64,000 nucleotides of DNA from Sphaerotilus uruguayifluvii (GCF_013294065.1 NZ_JABSNM010000020.1:36550-100549); one strand, 5' to 3'. Shown: positions 45,117 through 55,900, counted from the first letter of the stretch. Notes: generated by a model from the sequence alone, not told the origin. Made by a program: numbers and translations.

Positions 45117-46943
45117 ATGCGCCCTGCTTCTGCGATCCCCACGCCCCTGCCGCCCCCGACCGCAGCCGCGGTCCTGCGGCGGTTCGCCCGCCTCGTCATC
45201 GCCGGGCTCCTGCCCGCCGCCGCGCTCGCCGCCCCCGCGACAGCACCGGGAACGGCACCGGAGCTCGCGCTCCAGGTCATCGACCGGACCGGCCAGGTGC
45301 TGGAGCCCGACCGGCTCGGCGCGGTGCGGGACCGGCGCGGGCGCGCGCTGTCGATCAGCCGGCTCGACCTGATGCTCTCGGGCCTGCAGCTGCAGACCGA
45401 CGACGGCCGCTGGGTGGGGCCGGCGGGCTGGCATGGCCATGTGCGCGCCACCCAGCCCGAGCGGCGCGAGCCGCTGCCGGGCCTGGCGCCGGGCCGCTAC
45501 CGCGCGCTGCGCTTCGCGATCGGCGTCGCGCCCGAGGCCAACCATGCCGATCCGAACCGGCTCGCGCCCGGCGACCCGCTGCATCCGCTGGTCAACGACA
45601 TGCACTGGGGCTGGACCGGCGGCTATGTCTTCGCCGCGATCGAGGGCCTGTGGCAGTTCGACCGTGCCGAGGCCGGCCGCACCGGCGGCTTCTCCTATCA
45701 CCTGGCCGGCGACCTCAACCGCATCGCCGTGACGCTGCCGGGCCCGCTGCAGCTCGCCGCCGGCGGCACGCTGCGCCTGAAGCTCGACGCCGGCCGGCTG
45801 CTCGCGGCGGTCGACCTCTCGAAGGATGGCGACTCGACCCACTCGCGCGGCGACGACCCGCCCTCGCGGGCCTTGCGTGCGGCGCTGGCCCGCGCCTTCC
45901 GGGCCGAGGCACTGGCACCGCAGGCGGCTGCCGGCACGCCTGGCGCGACCGCCTCCGCCGTGGCCCCCATCGACACCACGCCCTACCGCTGGAGCGCCGC
46001 CGCGAACCTGCCCCGGATCACGCTGCCGGCCGACAACCCGCTGACCGTGCAGGGCGTGGCGCTCGGACGCCAGCTCTTCGCCGATCCGCGCCTGTCACGC
46101 GACGGGCGCGTCAGCTGCGCGAGCTGCCATGTGCCCGACCGGGCCTTCGTCGACCCGGGCCGGGCGACCAGCCGCGGCATCGACGGCCGAGAAGGCCGGC
46201 GCAACACCCCGACGCTCAGCAATCTGGCCTGGAGCCGCCAGTTCGGCTGGGATGGCGGACGCAGCGCGCTGCGCGATCAGGCGCTGCGTCCGATCGAGCT
46301 GATGCACGAGATGGGCGACCGGCTGCCGCAGGTGGTCGAGCGGCTCGGGCGGGATGCGGCGCTGCAGGCGCGCTTCCGCCAGGCCTTCGGCGGTCCGGTC
46401 AGCGCGCCACGCCTGGGCCTGGCGCTGGAGCAGTACCTGCTGACGCTGGTGGCGCAGGACGCGAAGTTCGACCGGGTGATGCAGGGCCGCGCGCAGTTCA
46501 GCCCGGCCGAGAAGCGCGGCTTCGAGCTCTTCCTGACCGAGCACGACCCGCGCCTGGGCCTGCGCGGCGCCGACTGCTTCCACTGCCACGGCGGCAGCCT
46601 GTTCACCAGCCAGCAGTTCGCCAGCATCGGCCTGCCGCGTCTGAAGGGCCGCCCGGACGATCCCGGCCGCGCCGGCGTCACCGGGCTGGAGAGCGACCGC
46701 GGCCGCTTCCGGGTGCCGAGCCTGCGCAATGTCGAGCTGACCGCGCCCTACATGCACGACGGACGCTTCCGCACGCTCGAGGAAGTCATCGAGCACTACG
46801 ACCACGGCGTCGAGCGCGGCCCGAACCTCGACCCCAACCTGGCCAAGCATCCGCCCGCCGGCCTGGGGCTGTCGGCCGAGGACAAGGCGGCGCTGGTGGC
46901 CTTCCTGAAGACGCTGACCGAGATCGGCACGGCCGGCCGCTGA
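45117..46943 (+). CDS. Fusion of an MbnP-like copper-protein domain and an MbnH-like di-heme cytochrome c peroxidase
   Basis: 608 residues from ATG 45117; ATG 45093 and 45105 are equally possible because no ribosome-binding site decides. A signal peptide (FARLVIAGLLPAAALAAPA) leads to an MbnP-type beta domain (about 45-240) with the family core LAPGDPLHPLVNDMHWGWTG, then GYVFAAIEG; W164 and W166 are in it. A short linker is followed by a bacterial cytochrome c peroxidase region (about 300-600) with two haem sites, CASCH (334-338) and CFHCH (487-491), plus YMHDGRFRTLEEVIEHYDHG. In methanobactin operons MbnH is a separate di-haem enzyme that oxidises a Trp of MbnP to kynurenine. Here enzyme and substrate domains are one chain. 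Confidence 0.88.
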   Translation: MRPASAIPTPLPPPTAAAVLRRFARLVIAGLLPAAALAAPATAPGTAPELALQVIDRTGQVLEPDRLGAVRDRRGRALSISRLDLMLSGLQLQTDDGRWVGPAGWHGHVRATQPERREPLPGLAPGRYRALRFAIGVAPEANHADPNRLAPGDPLHPLVNDMHWGWTGGYVFAAIEGLWQFDRAEAGRTGGFSYHLAGDLNRIAVTLPGPLQLAAGGTLRLKLDAGRLLAAVDLSKDGDSTHSRGDDPPSRALRAALARAFRAEALAPQAAAGTPGATASAVAPIDTTPYRWSAAANLPRITLPADNPLTVQGVALGRQLFADPRLSRDGRVSCASCHVPDRAFVDPGRATSRGIDGREGRRNTPTLSNLAWSRQFGWDGGRSALRDQALRPIELMHEMGDRLPQVVERLGRDAALQARFRQAFGGPVSAPRLGLALEQYLLTLVAQDAKFDRVMQGRAQFSPAEKRGFELFLTEHDPRLGLRGADCFHCHGGSLFTSQQFASIGLPRLKGRPDDPGRAGVTGLESDRGRFRVPSLRNVELTAPYMHDGRFRTLEEVIEHYDHGVERGPNLDPNLAKHPPAGLGLSAEDKAALVAFLKTLTEIGTAGR

Positions 46944-46948
46944 CGGAT

Positions 46949-49105
46949 TCAGTCCGACGCCAGCAGCCCCGGCAGCCCGCTGGCGCGCCGGGTGCGCCGC
47001 TGCAGCGCACGCGCCCAGACGCTGCGGTCGGGCGCCACCAGCGTGAAGGCGCCCTTGGCGCGGGTGATGCCGGTGTAGACCAGCTCGCAGCTCAGCACCG
47101 GATTCATCTGCGGCGGCAGCACCAGCGCCACATGCGCGAACTCCGAGCCCTGCGACTTGTGCACCGTCATCGCGAAGGCGGTCTCGACGCGCGAGAGCCG
47201 GCTGGCCATCACCGAGCGCGGCGGCAGGTCGTCGCCGTCGACGAACCAGACCCGCAGGCTGCGCCCGTCGGCCGAGGGCAGCGCGATGCCGACATCGCCG
47301 TTGTGCACGCCCAGCGCCGGGTCGTTGCGGGTGACCATCACCGGCCGGCCGGCATACCACTCGCCGGCGGCCAGGCGCCAGCGTGCCCGCGCCCGCGCCT
47401 CGATCAGCGCGTTCAGGCCCGCCACGCCCCAGTCGCCCTCGCGCAGCGCGCACAGCAGCCGGAAGCGGTCGAAGGCGCGCAGCACGCCGACCACCCAGCG
47501 CTGGTGGGCCGCCTCGTCCGGCCCGTCCGGCCCGGCACGCAACGCATCAAGGCACGCGGCATAGCCTTGCGGCGCGCCGGGGCGGCCGTCGAGCGCCAGC
47601 GCCACCACCTGCGCCAGCGCGGCCGATTCGGTCGCGCCCTCGGGCGGCGTCAGCCGCGCGACCGCGTCGTCGCGCTCGCGCAGCACCTGCGCGGCGCGGC
47701 CGACATCGTTGTCGTTGACCGCCAGCGCCAGCCGGCCGATCGCGCCGCCGAAGCGCCGGCTCTCGCGCAGCATCACCGTCTGCTGTGCCAGCACCAGCGG
47801 CGGCGCGCCCGCCTGCCGGTCGCGCGAGGCCGGCAGGCACATCGCCGGCGGCAGTGCCTGGCCGGTGCAGTCGGCGATCCAGCGTGCGCTGTCGGCGTCG
47901 TAGTGGCCATGCACCGCGCCGCGGCAGAAGTCGCCCAGCACCGCGCCGGCCTCGACCGAGGCGAGCTGGTCGCGGTCGCCCAGCAGCACCAGCCGCGCCG
48001 AGGCCGGCAGCGCCGCCAGCAGCGCGGCCATCATCTCCAGATGCACCATCGAGGCCTCGTCGACCACCAGCAGGTCGACCTCGAGCGGATGGCGCGCGTC
48101 ATGGCGCAGCGCGCGGGTGTCGGGCCGCGCGCCCAGCAGCCGGTGCAGCGTGGTGGACTCGCGCAGGCGCTCGCCCAGGTCGGCCCAGTCGAGCACGCCC
48201 GGCAGCGCCTGGCCGAGCTGCTGCAGCGCCAGATCGATCGACTGCTTCAGCCGCGCCGCGGCCTTGCCGGTCGGCGCGGCCAGCGCGATGCGCAGCGTGC
48301 GCGGCGCCGGATGCAGCGCGTAGCCCAGCGCCAGCAGCCGCGCGACGGTGTAGGTCTTGCCGGTGCCGGGGCCGCCGGTGATCAGCGCCAGCCGGCCGCG
48401 CAGCGCCACCGCGCAGGCGATGCGCTGCCAGTCCGGGCCGTCCTTCGGATCGCGCGGGCTGAACAGCCGGTCGAGCCAGCGGCGCACCTCGGCCGGATCG
48501 GGCGTCGGCCAGCCGGCGGCCTCGACGGCATCCGCCGGACGCACCCGCTCGCGCACCGCCTGCGCCACCGCCTGCTCGTCGCGCCAGTGGCGGCGCAGGT
48601 AGAGCCGGCCGTCGTCCTCCAGCCGCAGCGGCGCGCCCGGCCGCCGGGCCTGCGCGGTCTCGACCGCGCCGCTGTCGCGCAGCGCCGCCATCCAGTCGGC
48701 CAGCTCGCCCGGCAGGCGCTGCAGCAGCGCCGCCAGTGCCTGCTGCGCCACGGCCGGACCGTCGAGCCAGCCCTCGTCGTCGGCGCGCGCGGCCGCGCCG
48801 GGGCGGCGCTGCGCCAGCAGCTCGGTCAGCTCGATGCAGGTGTGGCCGCGGCCCTCGCGCTGCGCCAGCAACGCGGCGGCCAGCAGCGCCGCCACCGGCG
48901 CCTGCGGGCATTCGTCGGCCAGCCAGCGCGCCAGCGCGACATCGAGCCGGCGCAGCCAGCCCTGGGCGCACCAGTCGTCGAGCAGCGCCAGCAGCTCGGC
49001 GGCCTCGGGAGCCGCCTCGGCCGGATCGACCGGTTCGGTCGGATCGGGCAGATCGAACAGGTCGGCCTGGGCCGGATCGGCGGGAAATGCGGTCGGTCGG
49101 GTCAT
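46949..49105 (-). CDS. recD: Exodeoxyribonuclease V alpha subunit RecD
   Basis: 718 residues from ATG 49105, which overlaps the recB stop (ATGA). An N-terminal helical domain is followed by a superfamily 1B helicase with Walker A ALITGGPGTGKTYTVARLL (residues about 236-255), the Walker B region LLVVDEASMVHLEMMAALL, LGDRDQLASVEAGAVLGD, and the late AMTVHKSQGSEFAHVALVLP and LVYTGITRAK. RecD is the fast 5'-3' motor of RecBCD, which resects double-strand breaks. It is the last gene of recC-recB-recD and converges on the MbnP-MbnH gene with a five-base gap. Confidence 0.96.
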   Translation of the reverse strand: MTRPTAFPADPAQADLFDLPDPTEPVDPAEAAPEAAELLALLDDWCAQGWLRRLDVALARWLADECPQAPVAALLAAALLAQREGRGHTCIELTELLAQRRPGAAARADDEGWLDGPAVAQQALAALLQRLPGELADWMAALRDSGAVETAQARRPGAPLRLEDDGRLYLRRHWRDEQAVAQAVRERVRPADAVEAAGWPTPDPAEVRRWLDRLFSPRDPKDGPDWQRIACAVALRGRLALITGGPGTGKTYTVARLLALGYALHPAPRTLRIALAAPTGKAAARLKQSIDLALQQLGQALPGVLDWADLGERLRESTTLHRLLGARPDTRALRHDARHPLEVDLLVVDEASMVHLEMMAALLAALPASARLVLLGDRDQLASVEAGAVLGDFCRGAVHGHYDADSARWIADCTGQALPPAMCLPASRDRQAGAPPLVLAQQTVMLRESRRFGGAIGRLALAVNDNDVGRAAQVLRERDDAVARLTPPEGATESAALAQVVALALDGRPGAPQGYAACLDALRAGPDGPDEAAHQRWVVGVLRAFDRFRLLCALREGDWGVAGLNALIEARARARWRLAAGEWYAGRPVMVTRNDPALGVHNGDVGIALPSADGRSLRVWFVDGDDLPPRSVMASRLSRVETAFAMTVHKSQGSEFAHVALVLPPQMNPVLSCELVYTGITRAKGAFTLVAPDRSVWARALQRRTRRASGLPGLLASD

Positions 49106-52100
49106 GCGCAGGCTTCGTCGGCGTCTTCGGCCGTTTCGGGCTGGGCGCCCAGCGCCCGGTCAAGCGCCAGCAGCAGCGCCGTCGGCGGGCGCAGCAGCAC
49201 GCAGCCGCGCTCGGGGCCGCGGATGCCGCGCAGGAACAGGCAGATCGCGCCGCCGAGGTGGGCTTCGGGATCGTAGCCCGCCCCCAGTCGGCGCCCGAGC
49301 AGCCGGTGCAGCGCCAGCAGGTAGAGCACCGCCTGCAGCTCGTAGCGGTGGTCGAGCACCGCGCGCTCCAGCGTGGCGCGGTCGTAGTCCGCGTCGCGGT
49401 CGCCGAGGTGGTTGGACTTGTAGTCGATCACCCACCAGCGCCCGTCCTGCTCGAAGACCAGGTCGACGAAGCCCATCATCATGCCGTCGAGCTGGCGCGG
49501 CACCAGCGCCGGGCGCTCGCGTCCGGGCAGCAGCGCCTGACGGCACAGCCGGTCGAAGGCGGCGCTGTCGAGCTGCCGGCTCGGCATCCAGAACTCCATC
49601 TCCGGCAGCAGCGCGCCGACCTGCTCCAGCGCGGCGCCGCCCAGCGGCGGCAGCGGCGCGGCCAACACCGCGTCCATCCAGACCAGCACCTCCTCGGCGC
49701 GCTCGCCGTGGCCGGCCCGAACGCAGCGCCGCTCGGCCATCCGGCGCACCGCCGGCTCGGCGCGGCGGCCGAAGCCCTCCTGCGCCAGCAGCTGCAGCAG
49801 CTCGTGCAGGAAGTTGCCCGGCAGCGCACCGCGCGGAAAGCGGTGCCAGGCCGCTTCAGCCTCGGCTTCGGCCACCGGCTCGACGGCGGGATCGCCCGTC
49901 GGCTGCACCGCCCATTCCTCGCGCACCTGCTCCTGGCGACGCGGATCGGCCAGCAGCGCCGGCAGGCCGGAGCGATCCCAGACCTCGGCATCGATCCCGG
50001 CACCGGGCAGCGGCGAAGCCGTCGCCTCCTTCAGGTCGCGCACCAGCGCGGTGAAGCTGCCGACCGCCCAGTCGCGGTCGAAGGCGGCGCGGTAGACCGG
50101 CGGCTCGGCCAGCGGACGCGCCGGGATGCGGCGCTGCAGGCGCGGGCGCCGCGTCACCGGCCGCAGCGGCGTCGCCTCGATCGCGCCGGCCACGAACGGA
50201 TCGGGCGGCCGGAACGCGCACAGCTCCTGCAGGGCCTGTCCGACCTGATCGACCGTCATCGCGGCGCCGCCGCCGAGCAGGTGGCCGAGCGCGCTCTGGT
50301 GCAGCAGATGCTCGTCCTGCGCACGCGGCCTGCGCGCCAGGCCGACGCCCAGCCACAGCAGATGGCGCGGCCGGGTCAGCGCGACATAGAACAGCCGCAG
50401 GTCCTCGCGCAGGCGCTCGCGCTCGGCCTCGGCCAGCGCCTCGCCGTCGGGCGCGAAGTCCAGCCGGCGCCGGCCCTCGGCATCGACCCGCTCGACGAAC
50501 GGCGCGTCGCCCTTCTTCACCGGCCGCGCCGACGCCGCGAAGGGCATCACCACCACCGGATATTCCAGGCCCTTGGACTTGTGCACCGTGACGACCTGCA
50601 CCAGCTCGGCGTCGCTCTCCAGCCGCACCACCCGCTCGTCGCTGCCTGCATTGCCGCCGCTGCCCAGGCCCGAGATCTGCTCGGCCAGCCAGCGGATCTG
50701 CGCCTGCTCGCCCTCCAGCCGGCTGCTGGCCGACTGCAGCAGCTCGCCCAGGTGCAGCAGGTTGGTCAGGCGCCGCTCGCCGTCGGCCACCTCCTGGCCG
50801 GCCAGCCAGCGCGCCGGCAGGTCCAGCAGATGCAGCGTCTGGCGCACCAGCGTCAGCACGCCCTGGCGCTGCCAGACGCGGCGCAGCTGCGCCAGCAGCG
50901 CCAGCCGCGCGTCCCAGGCCACGTCGTCGTGCACCAGCCGCGCCAGCTCGTCGAGCGACAGGCCCACCGTCGCGGTGGCGAAGGCCGCACGCGCCAGCCG
51001 GGTGTCCTGCGGCTCGGCCACCGCCTGCAGCCAGCGCAGCAGGTCGCGCGCCTCGGCGGTGTCGAAGACGGGATCCTGGTCGGACAGGTAGACCGAGGCC
51101 ACGCCGGCCCGGCGCAGCGCGCGGCGCACCGCCTCGGCCTCGCGGCGGTTGCGCACCAGCACCGCGATGTCGCCCGGCGCCAGGCGGCGCGCCTCGCCGC
51201 CGGGGCGGCGAAAGGCCAGGCTCGCGTCGTCGAGCCAGTCGACGATGCGCTCGGCGGCGCGGCGCGCCAGCGTCTCGCGCAGCTCCTCGGCCGGCAGCGG
51301 CGTCGGCAGCCACTCGATCTGCAGCGCCGGCAGCGCGGTGTCGCCACGGCCCAGCGTCTCGTCGCGCCCCTTCGCGCCGACCGGATCGAAAGGCAGCGTG
51401 GCCTCGGGGCCGGCGCCCGGCTCGGCCGGACCACCGAAGCCGAAGGCCTCGCCGGGCCGGCGCTGCTCGGCCTGCAGGAAGACCGCGTTGACCGCACCGA
51501 CCAGCGCCTTCGTCGAGCGGTAGTTGGTGCCCAGCGCGTGGTGGCGCCCGGCGGTGGCGCGGCGCACCGCCAGATAGCTGTAGATGTCGGCGCCGCGGAA
51601 GCGGTAGATCGACTGCTTCGGGTCGCCGATCATCAGCAGCGCGGTGGCCGGATCGTCGTCGGCGACCCGGTAGAGGCGGTCGAACAGCCGGTACTGCAGC
51701 GGCGAGGTGTCCTGGAACTCGTCGATCAGCGCCACCGGGTACTGCGCCAGGATGCCCTCGCGCAGGCGCGGGCCGGCCTCGCCCGCCAGCGCCTGCTCGA
51801 GCCGGCGCTGCAGGTCGGCGAAGCCGAACTGCGCCGAGGCGCGCTTGAGCTGGTCGAGCCGCTGCGCGATGCGCCGCGCCGCATGGCGCAGCAGGCGCGG
51901 GCCCGGCGGCTCCAGCGTCGCCAGCTCGGCCTGCAGCGCCTCGAACTCGGCGAAGGCGGCCGGGATCTCGCCGCAGTCGTGGTTCTTCTTCAGCGCCTCG
52001 CGCAGGCCGTCGGGCGTCAGCCGCCGCGCGCCGGTGTCGGGCTGCAGCACCAGCCGCTCGGCCAGCGCATCCTCGGCCCAGGCGACGATCTGGCCATGCC

Positions 52101-52932
52101 ATTTTTCCAGCGACTTCGGATTGACCTTGACGCCGCTGAACGGCGGCTTCGGCCCGTTCTGCTGGCGGTGGATCCAGGTGAACATCGCCTCGGCCCGTTC
52201 GACCCAGCCGGCCTTGAGCGCCAGCAGCCGCGCGCGGCGCGTCTCGACCCAGTCCGGCAGCCAGTCGGGCAGCGCCTGCGCGCCGTCGGCGGCGTCCAGC
52301 AGCTCCTCGTGCATCAGCAGCGGCCGGGCCTGGCGGCCCATCGCCTCGGCATCGGGCCACTGGCGGTGCAGCAGCTCCAGCGCGGCCATCGGCAGCGGAT
52401 AGACCTCGCGGCGCCAGACATCGAGCACCGCCTGCTGCAGCAGCTCGGCCTCGTCGGCGACCAGCTCCTCGGTGAACAGGCTGCCGCTGTCGAAGGCATG
52501 CTCGCGCAGCGTGCGCTGGCACCAGGCGTCGATGGTGTGCACCGCCGCCTCGTCCATGCCCTCGGCCGCCAGCGCGAGCCGATGCGCGGCGCGCGAGCGG
52601 GCCGCCTCGTCGGCGCAGTCGGCGGCCAGCGCCTGCACGAAGGCGTCGCCGCTGGCCGCCAGCGCCGCGGGGTCGCGGAACAGCCGCGCCGCATCGATCA
52701 GCCGCTCGCGGATGCGCGAGGACAGCTCGCGCGTCGCCGCGCGGGTGAAGGTCATCACCAGGATCTGCGCCGGCAGCAGCGCCCGCGGCTCGCGCGTGCC
52801 GTGGTCGCCGTGGCCGAGCACCAGGCGCAGGTAGAGCGCCGCGATGGTCCAGGTCTTGCCGGTGCCGGCGCTGGCCTCGATCAGGCGCGAGCCGCGCAGC
52901 GGCAGGGTCAGCGGATCGAGCCGCGTGCTCAT
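49102..52932 (-). CDS. recB: Exodeoxyribonuclease V beta subunit RecB
   Basis: 1276 residues from ATG 52932 (MSTRLDPLTLPLRGSRLIEASAGTGKT with Walker A at about 18-26), overlapping the recC stop by four bases. UvrD-like motifs include LLPAQILVMTFTRAATRELSSRIR, VALIDEFQDTSPLQYRLFDRLY, MIGDPKQSIYRFRGADIYSYL, VVTVHKSKGLEYPVVVMPFA and LFYVALTRPRHLLWLGV. The C-terminal nuclease motif is GFVDLVFEQDGRWWVIDYKSN with its Asp and DYK ligands. It is the 3'-5' motor and the only nuclease of RecBCD. Confidence 0.97.
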   Translation of the reverse strand: MSTRLDPLTLPLRGSRLIEASAGTGKTWTIAALYLRLVLGHGDHGTREPRALLPAQILVMTFTRAATRELSSRIRERLIDAARLFRDPAALAASGDAFVQALAADCADEAARSRAAHRLALAAEGMDEAAVHTIDAWCQRTLREHAFDSGSLFTEELVADEAELLQQAVLDVWRREVYPLPMAALELLHRQWPDAEAMGRQARPLLMHEELLDAADGAQALPDWLPDWVETRRARLLALKAGWVERAEAMFTWIHRQQNGPKPPFSGVKVNPKSLEKWHGQIVAWAEDALAERLVLQPDTGARRLTPDGLREALKKNHDCGEIPAAFAEFEALQAELATLEPPGPRLLRHAARRIAQRLDQLKRASAQFGFADLQRRLEQALAGEAGPRLREGILAQYPVALIDEFQDTSPLQYRLFDRLYRVADDDPATALLMIGDPKQSIYRFRGADIYSYLAVRRATAGRHHALGTNYRSTKALVGAVNAVFLQAEQRRPGEAFGFGGPAEPGAGPEATLPFDPVGAKGRDETLGRGDTALPALQIEWLPTPLPAEELRETLARRAAERIVDWLDDASLAFRRPGGEARRLAPGDIAVLVRNRREAEAVRRALRRAGVASVYLSDQDPVFDTAEARDLLRWLQAVAEPQDTRLARAAFATATVGLSLDELARLVHDDVAWDARLALLAQLRRVWQRQGVLTLVRQTLHLLDLPARWLAGQEVADGERRLTNLLHLGELLQSASSRLEGEQAQIRWLAEQISGLGSGGNAGSDERVVRLESDAELVQVVTVHKSKGLEYPVVVMPFAASARPVKKGDAPFVERVDAEGRRRLDFAPDGEALAEAERERLREDLRLFYVALTRPRHLLWLGVGLARRPRAQDEHLLHQSALGHLLGGGAAMTVDQVGQALQELCAFRPPDPFVAGAIEATPLRPVTRRPRLQRRIPARPLAEPPVYRAAFDRDWAVGSFTALVRDLKEATASPLPGAGIDAEVWDRSGLPALLADPRRQEQVREEWAVQPTGDPAVEPVAEAEAEAAWHRFPRGALPGNFLHELLQLLAQEGFGRRAEPAVRRMAERRCVRAGHGERAEEVLVWMDAVLAAPLPPLGGAALEQVGALLPEMEFWMPSRQLDSAAFDRLCRQALLPGRERPALVPRQLDGMMMGFVDLVFEQDGRWWVIDYKSNHLGDRDADYDRATLERAVLDHRYELQAVLYLLALHRLLGRRLGAGYDPEAHLGGAICLFLRGIRGPERGCVLLRPPTALLLALDRALGAQPETAEDADEACA

Positions 52933-55900
52933 GGGGCGTCCTCCGCACCGGCCGCGCCGGCGCCTTCGTCCTCGTCGCCGGCCTCGGCGTCGCCCAGCGG
53001 CTCGACCGTCACGCCGCCGTCGCGCACCCAGGCATGCAGCGGACCGTAGAGCGCCAGCGTCCAGCCCTCGAAGTCCGGCGCCTCGCGCAGCGTCTCCCAG
53101 TCGGGAAAGACCCGCGCCAGCGCCGGCTCCTCGCCCTCGCCGGGCAGCGCGCGGGCGCCCTGGCGGCCCTCGAAGACCGGACGGGCCAGTTCGTCGGCAC
53201 ACTCCAGATCCAGGCCCTTCAGCCACGCCAGCGAGGTGCGCAGCGCCGCCGGCAGCGGCGCCTCGCGCTGCCGGCTCCAGCCCGACAGCAGCGCCTCGAC
53301 CGCCTCGCGGGCGGCCGGCGCCGACGGCGGCTGCAGCCGCAGCACCGCGTCGCGGCCGATCAGCCGGCCCTCGACCGCATGGCCGCAGGCGGCGGCCAGC
53401 AGCAGGCGCAGCCACGGCCGCAGCAGCTTGTCGGCCTGCGGCGCCAGCGCGCCCTTGTCCGGGCCGGTGGTGATCGGGCGGCACAGCCGGCGCGCCTCGA
53501 TCGCCAGCCACAGCGGCGGCGCCTCGGCCGGCGCACCGGGTTCGCGCCGCAGCGCGTCGAGCCAGTCGTCGATGCGCAGGTCCTGGTGCTGCACCGCCAG
53601 CTGCAGCGGCCGCACCGGCTCGGACCACTGGTGGCGCGCACGCTGCCACTCGCGCCAGACCGGCGCGCTCTGGCGCGCGAAGCGCAGCCGCCACAGCTCG
53701 CCCAGCCCGGCCAGCGGCAGCTCGCCCCGGCGTGCCAGCCGCGCGGTGCGCCGCAGCAGCTCGACCCGGCAGGCCGCCAGCGTCATCGGCGCGCCCGCCT
53801 CCAGGCCGCGGTCCTGGTCGAGCAGCTCGCGCAGCAGCAGCGTCTCGTCGAGCGCGCCCAGCGCCAGCGGCTCGTCGTCGGCGGCCTGCACCGCCAGCGG
53901 CGGAAACTCGACATCGAGGCGCTCGCGGAAATGGTGCTGCACCGGATTGCGCAGGAAGCGCTCCAGCCGCGCCAGCGTCAGCGGCTCGTCGTCGCGGGCC
54001 GGTGGCGACGCCGTGGCGGCGCCCGGCACCGGCCCGGGCAGCGCCACGCCGGCCTGTGCGTCAGCATGGGCCTGGCGCCACTCGCGCGCCCAGGTGCGCG
54101 GCGCCTCGCCATCTCCGGCCCGCCGGGTTTCGGCGATCTCGAAGTAGCGCCGGCTGAAGGGCTGCAGCGGGTGCTCGGTCGTCAGCCGCGTCGACAGGCC
54201 CGCGCCCCAGCCGGCGTCCAGGTGATCGCGCAGCTGCGCCACCAGCACCGAGGGCGGCTGCTCGCTGTTGTCGCGCACGCTGCGCCCGGACCAGCTGATC
54301 GACAGGCCGCGGCGCGCCGCCAGCAGCGCCTCGAGCATCAGCATGCGGTCGTCGTCGCGGCGGGCGCGGTCGCCGGGGCGCTGCGTGCCGGGCAGCGCCA
54401 GCAGGTCGAAGTCGCTGCGCGGCGCGCGGCGCGGGTAGTCGCCGTCGTTCATGCCCAGCAGGCAGACGATCTCGAACGGAATCGCCCGCATCGGCATCAG
54501 CGTGCAGAACACGACGCCGCCGCCCAGGAAGCGGCTGTTCAGGCTCGGCTCGTCGACGCCGGCCAGCCAGCCCTCGCGCAGCACCTCCAGCGGCACCGGC
54601 GGCGCAAAGCCGGCGTCCTCGCAGTCGTCGAGCCAGCGCCCGAGCGCCTCGGTCAGCGAGGCCAGCAGCAGCCGGTCGGTCTCGTCGACCGGCTCGAAGA
54701 AGGTCTCGAGCAGCCGCACCGCACGCTGCTGCCAGACCGGGGGCGTGGCCGGCACGGCGGCCTCGCTCCACCACCGGCGCAGCGCCGCGATCAGCGCCGC
54801 CAGCGAGCCGGCGATGCCGGCATCCAGACCGCCGACCTCGTCGTAGGGATCGATGTGCCGCCAGGGCGAAGGGCTCCCCTCGTCGTCGATGTCCTCGTCG
54901 AGGCGGCCATGGGCATAGCCCAGCAGCATGCGGCGCAGCCCGAACAGGCCGCTGTTGACCTCGCCGCAGGCGCCCAGGCCGAGGCCGTCGCGCTGCGCCG
55001 CATCCAGCCCCCAGCGCACGCCGGCGCCCTCGAGCCAGCGCGCGGCGGTGGCGCGGTCCGCGTCCTGCAGCCCGAAGCGCGCCGCCAGCGCCGGCACGTC
55101 GACCAGATCGCGCAGCTCGCCGACGGTGCAGCGCTGGCGCGTGACCTTGAGCAGCCATTCCAGCGCCACCAGCATCGGCTGGCGCCCGCGCAGCTTCAGG
55201 TCGGCGATCTCGTAGGGAATACGGCGCGCGTCGCCGGGCGCGTGCTGGCCGAAGACCGCATGGATCAGCGGCGCCCAGGGCTCGATGTCGGGCACCATCA
55301 CGACGATGTCGCGCGGCGCCAGCGGCGCGCCGGGGCGGCCGTCCGGGCCCGTCGGCGGTGCGGCCAGCACATCCAGCAGCCGGTCGTGCAGGATCTCGAT
55401 CTCGCGCATCGCGCTGTGCGCGACCGTGAAGCGGATCGAGCGGTCGCCCGAGGCCAGCGGCGGCGCGGCGGCCTCGCGCTCGACGATCTCGGGCAGCGGC
55501 AGGCCGTCGCGGATCGCGCGCTGCACCCGCACCAGCAGCGGCACGCCGCGCACCGGATCGTCGGCCGCATCCAGGTCCTCGTCGAACAGGTCGATGCGCG
55601 GCACCTGGAAGCGCGACTGCGCGGCGGCCGCATCGTCGAAGCGGTCGAGCATGCGGATGAAGTCGCGCCCCTGCCGGCCCCAGGCAGCCAGCAGCGGATG
55701 CGCATGCGCATGCATGCGGTCGAGCGGGATCTCGGCCAGGTCCAGCCCGCCGCGCAGCGGCTGGCGCCGCCGCAGCGTGCGCAGCAGCTCGCGGCCGTCG
55801 AGGATGTCGGCCCAGTGGAAGCGGCAGGGATTGGGCACCGCCAGCAGCACCTGCGCCCGCTGCGACAGTGCCACCAGCGCCTCCAGCGTCTGCCACGGCA

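Noticed and set aside
43007..49276. 2089-residue plus-strand frame across the HEAT, LOX and recD region
   Set aside because: It crosses several convincing genes on both strands and encodes Arg/Ala/Gln-rich noise typical of GC-rich antisense frames.
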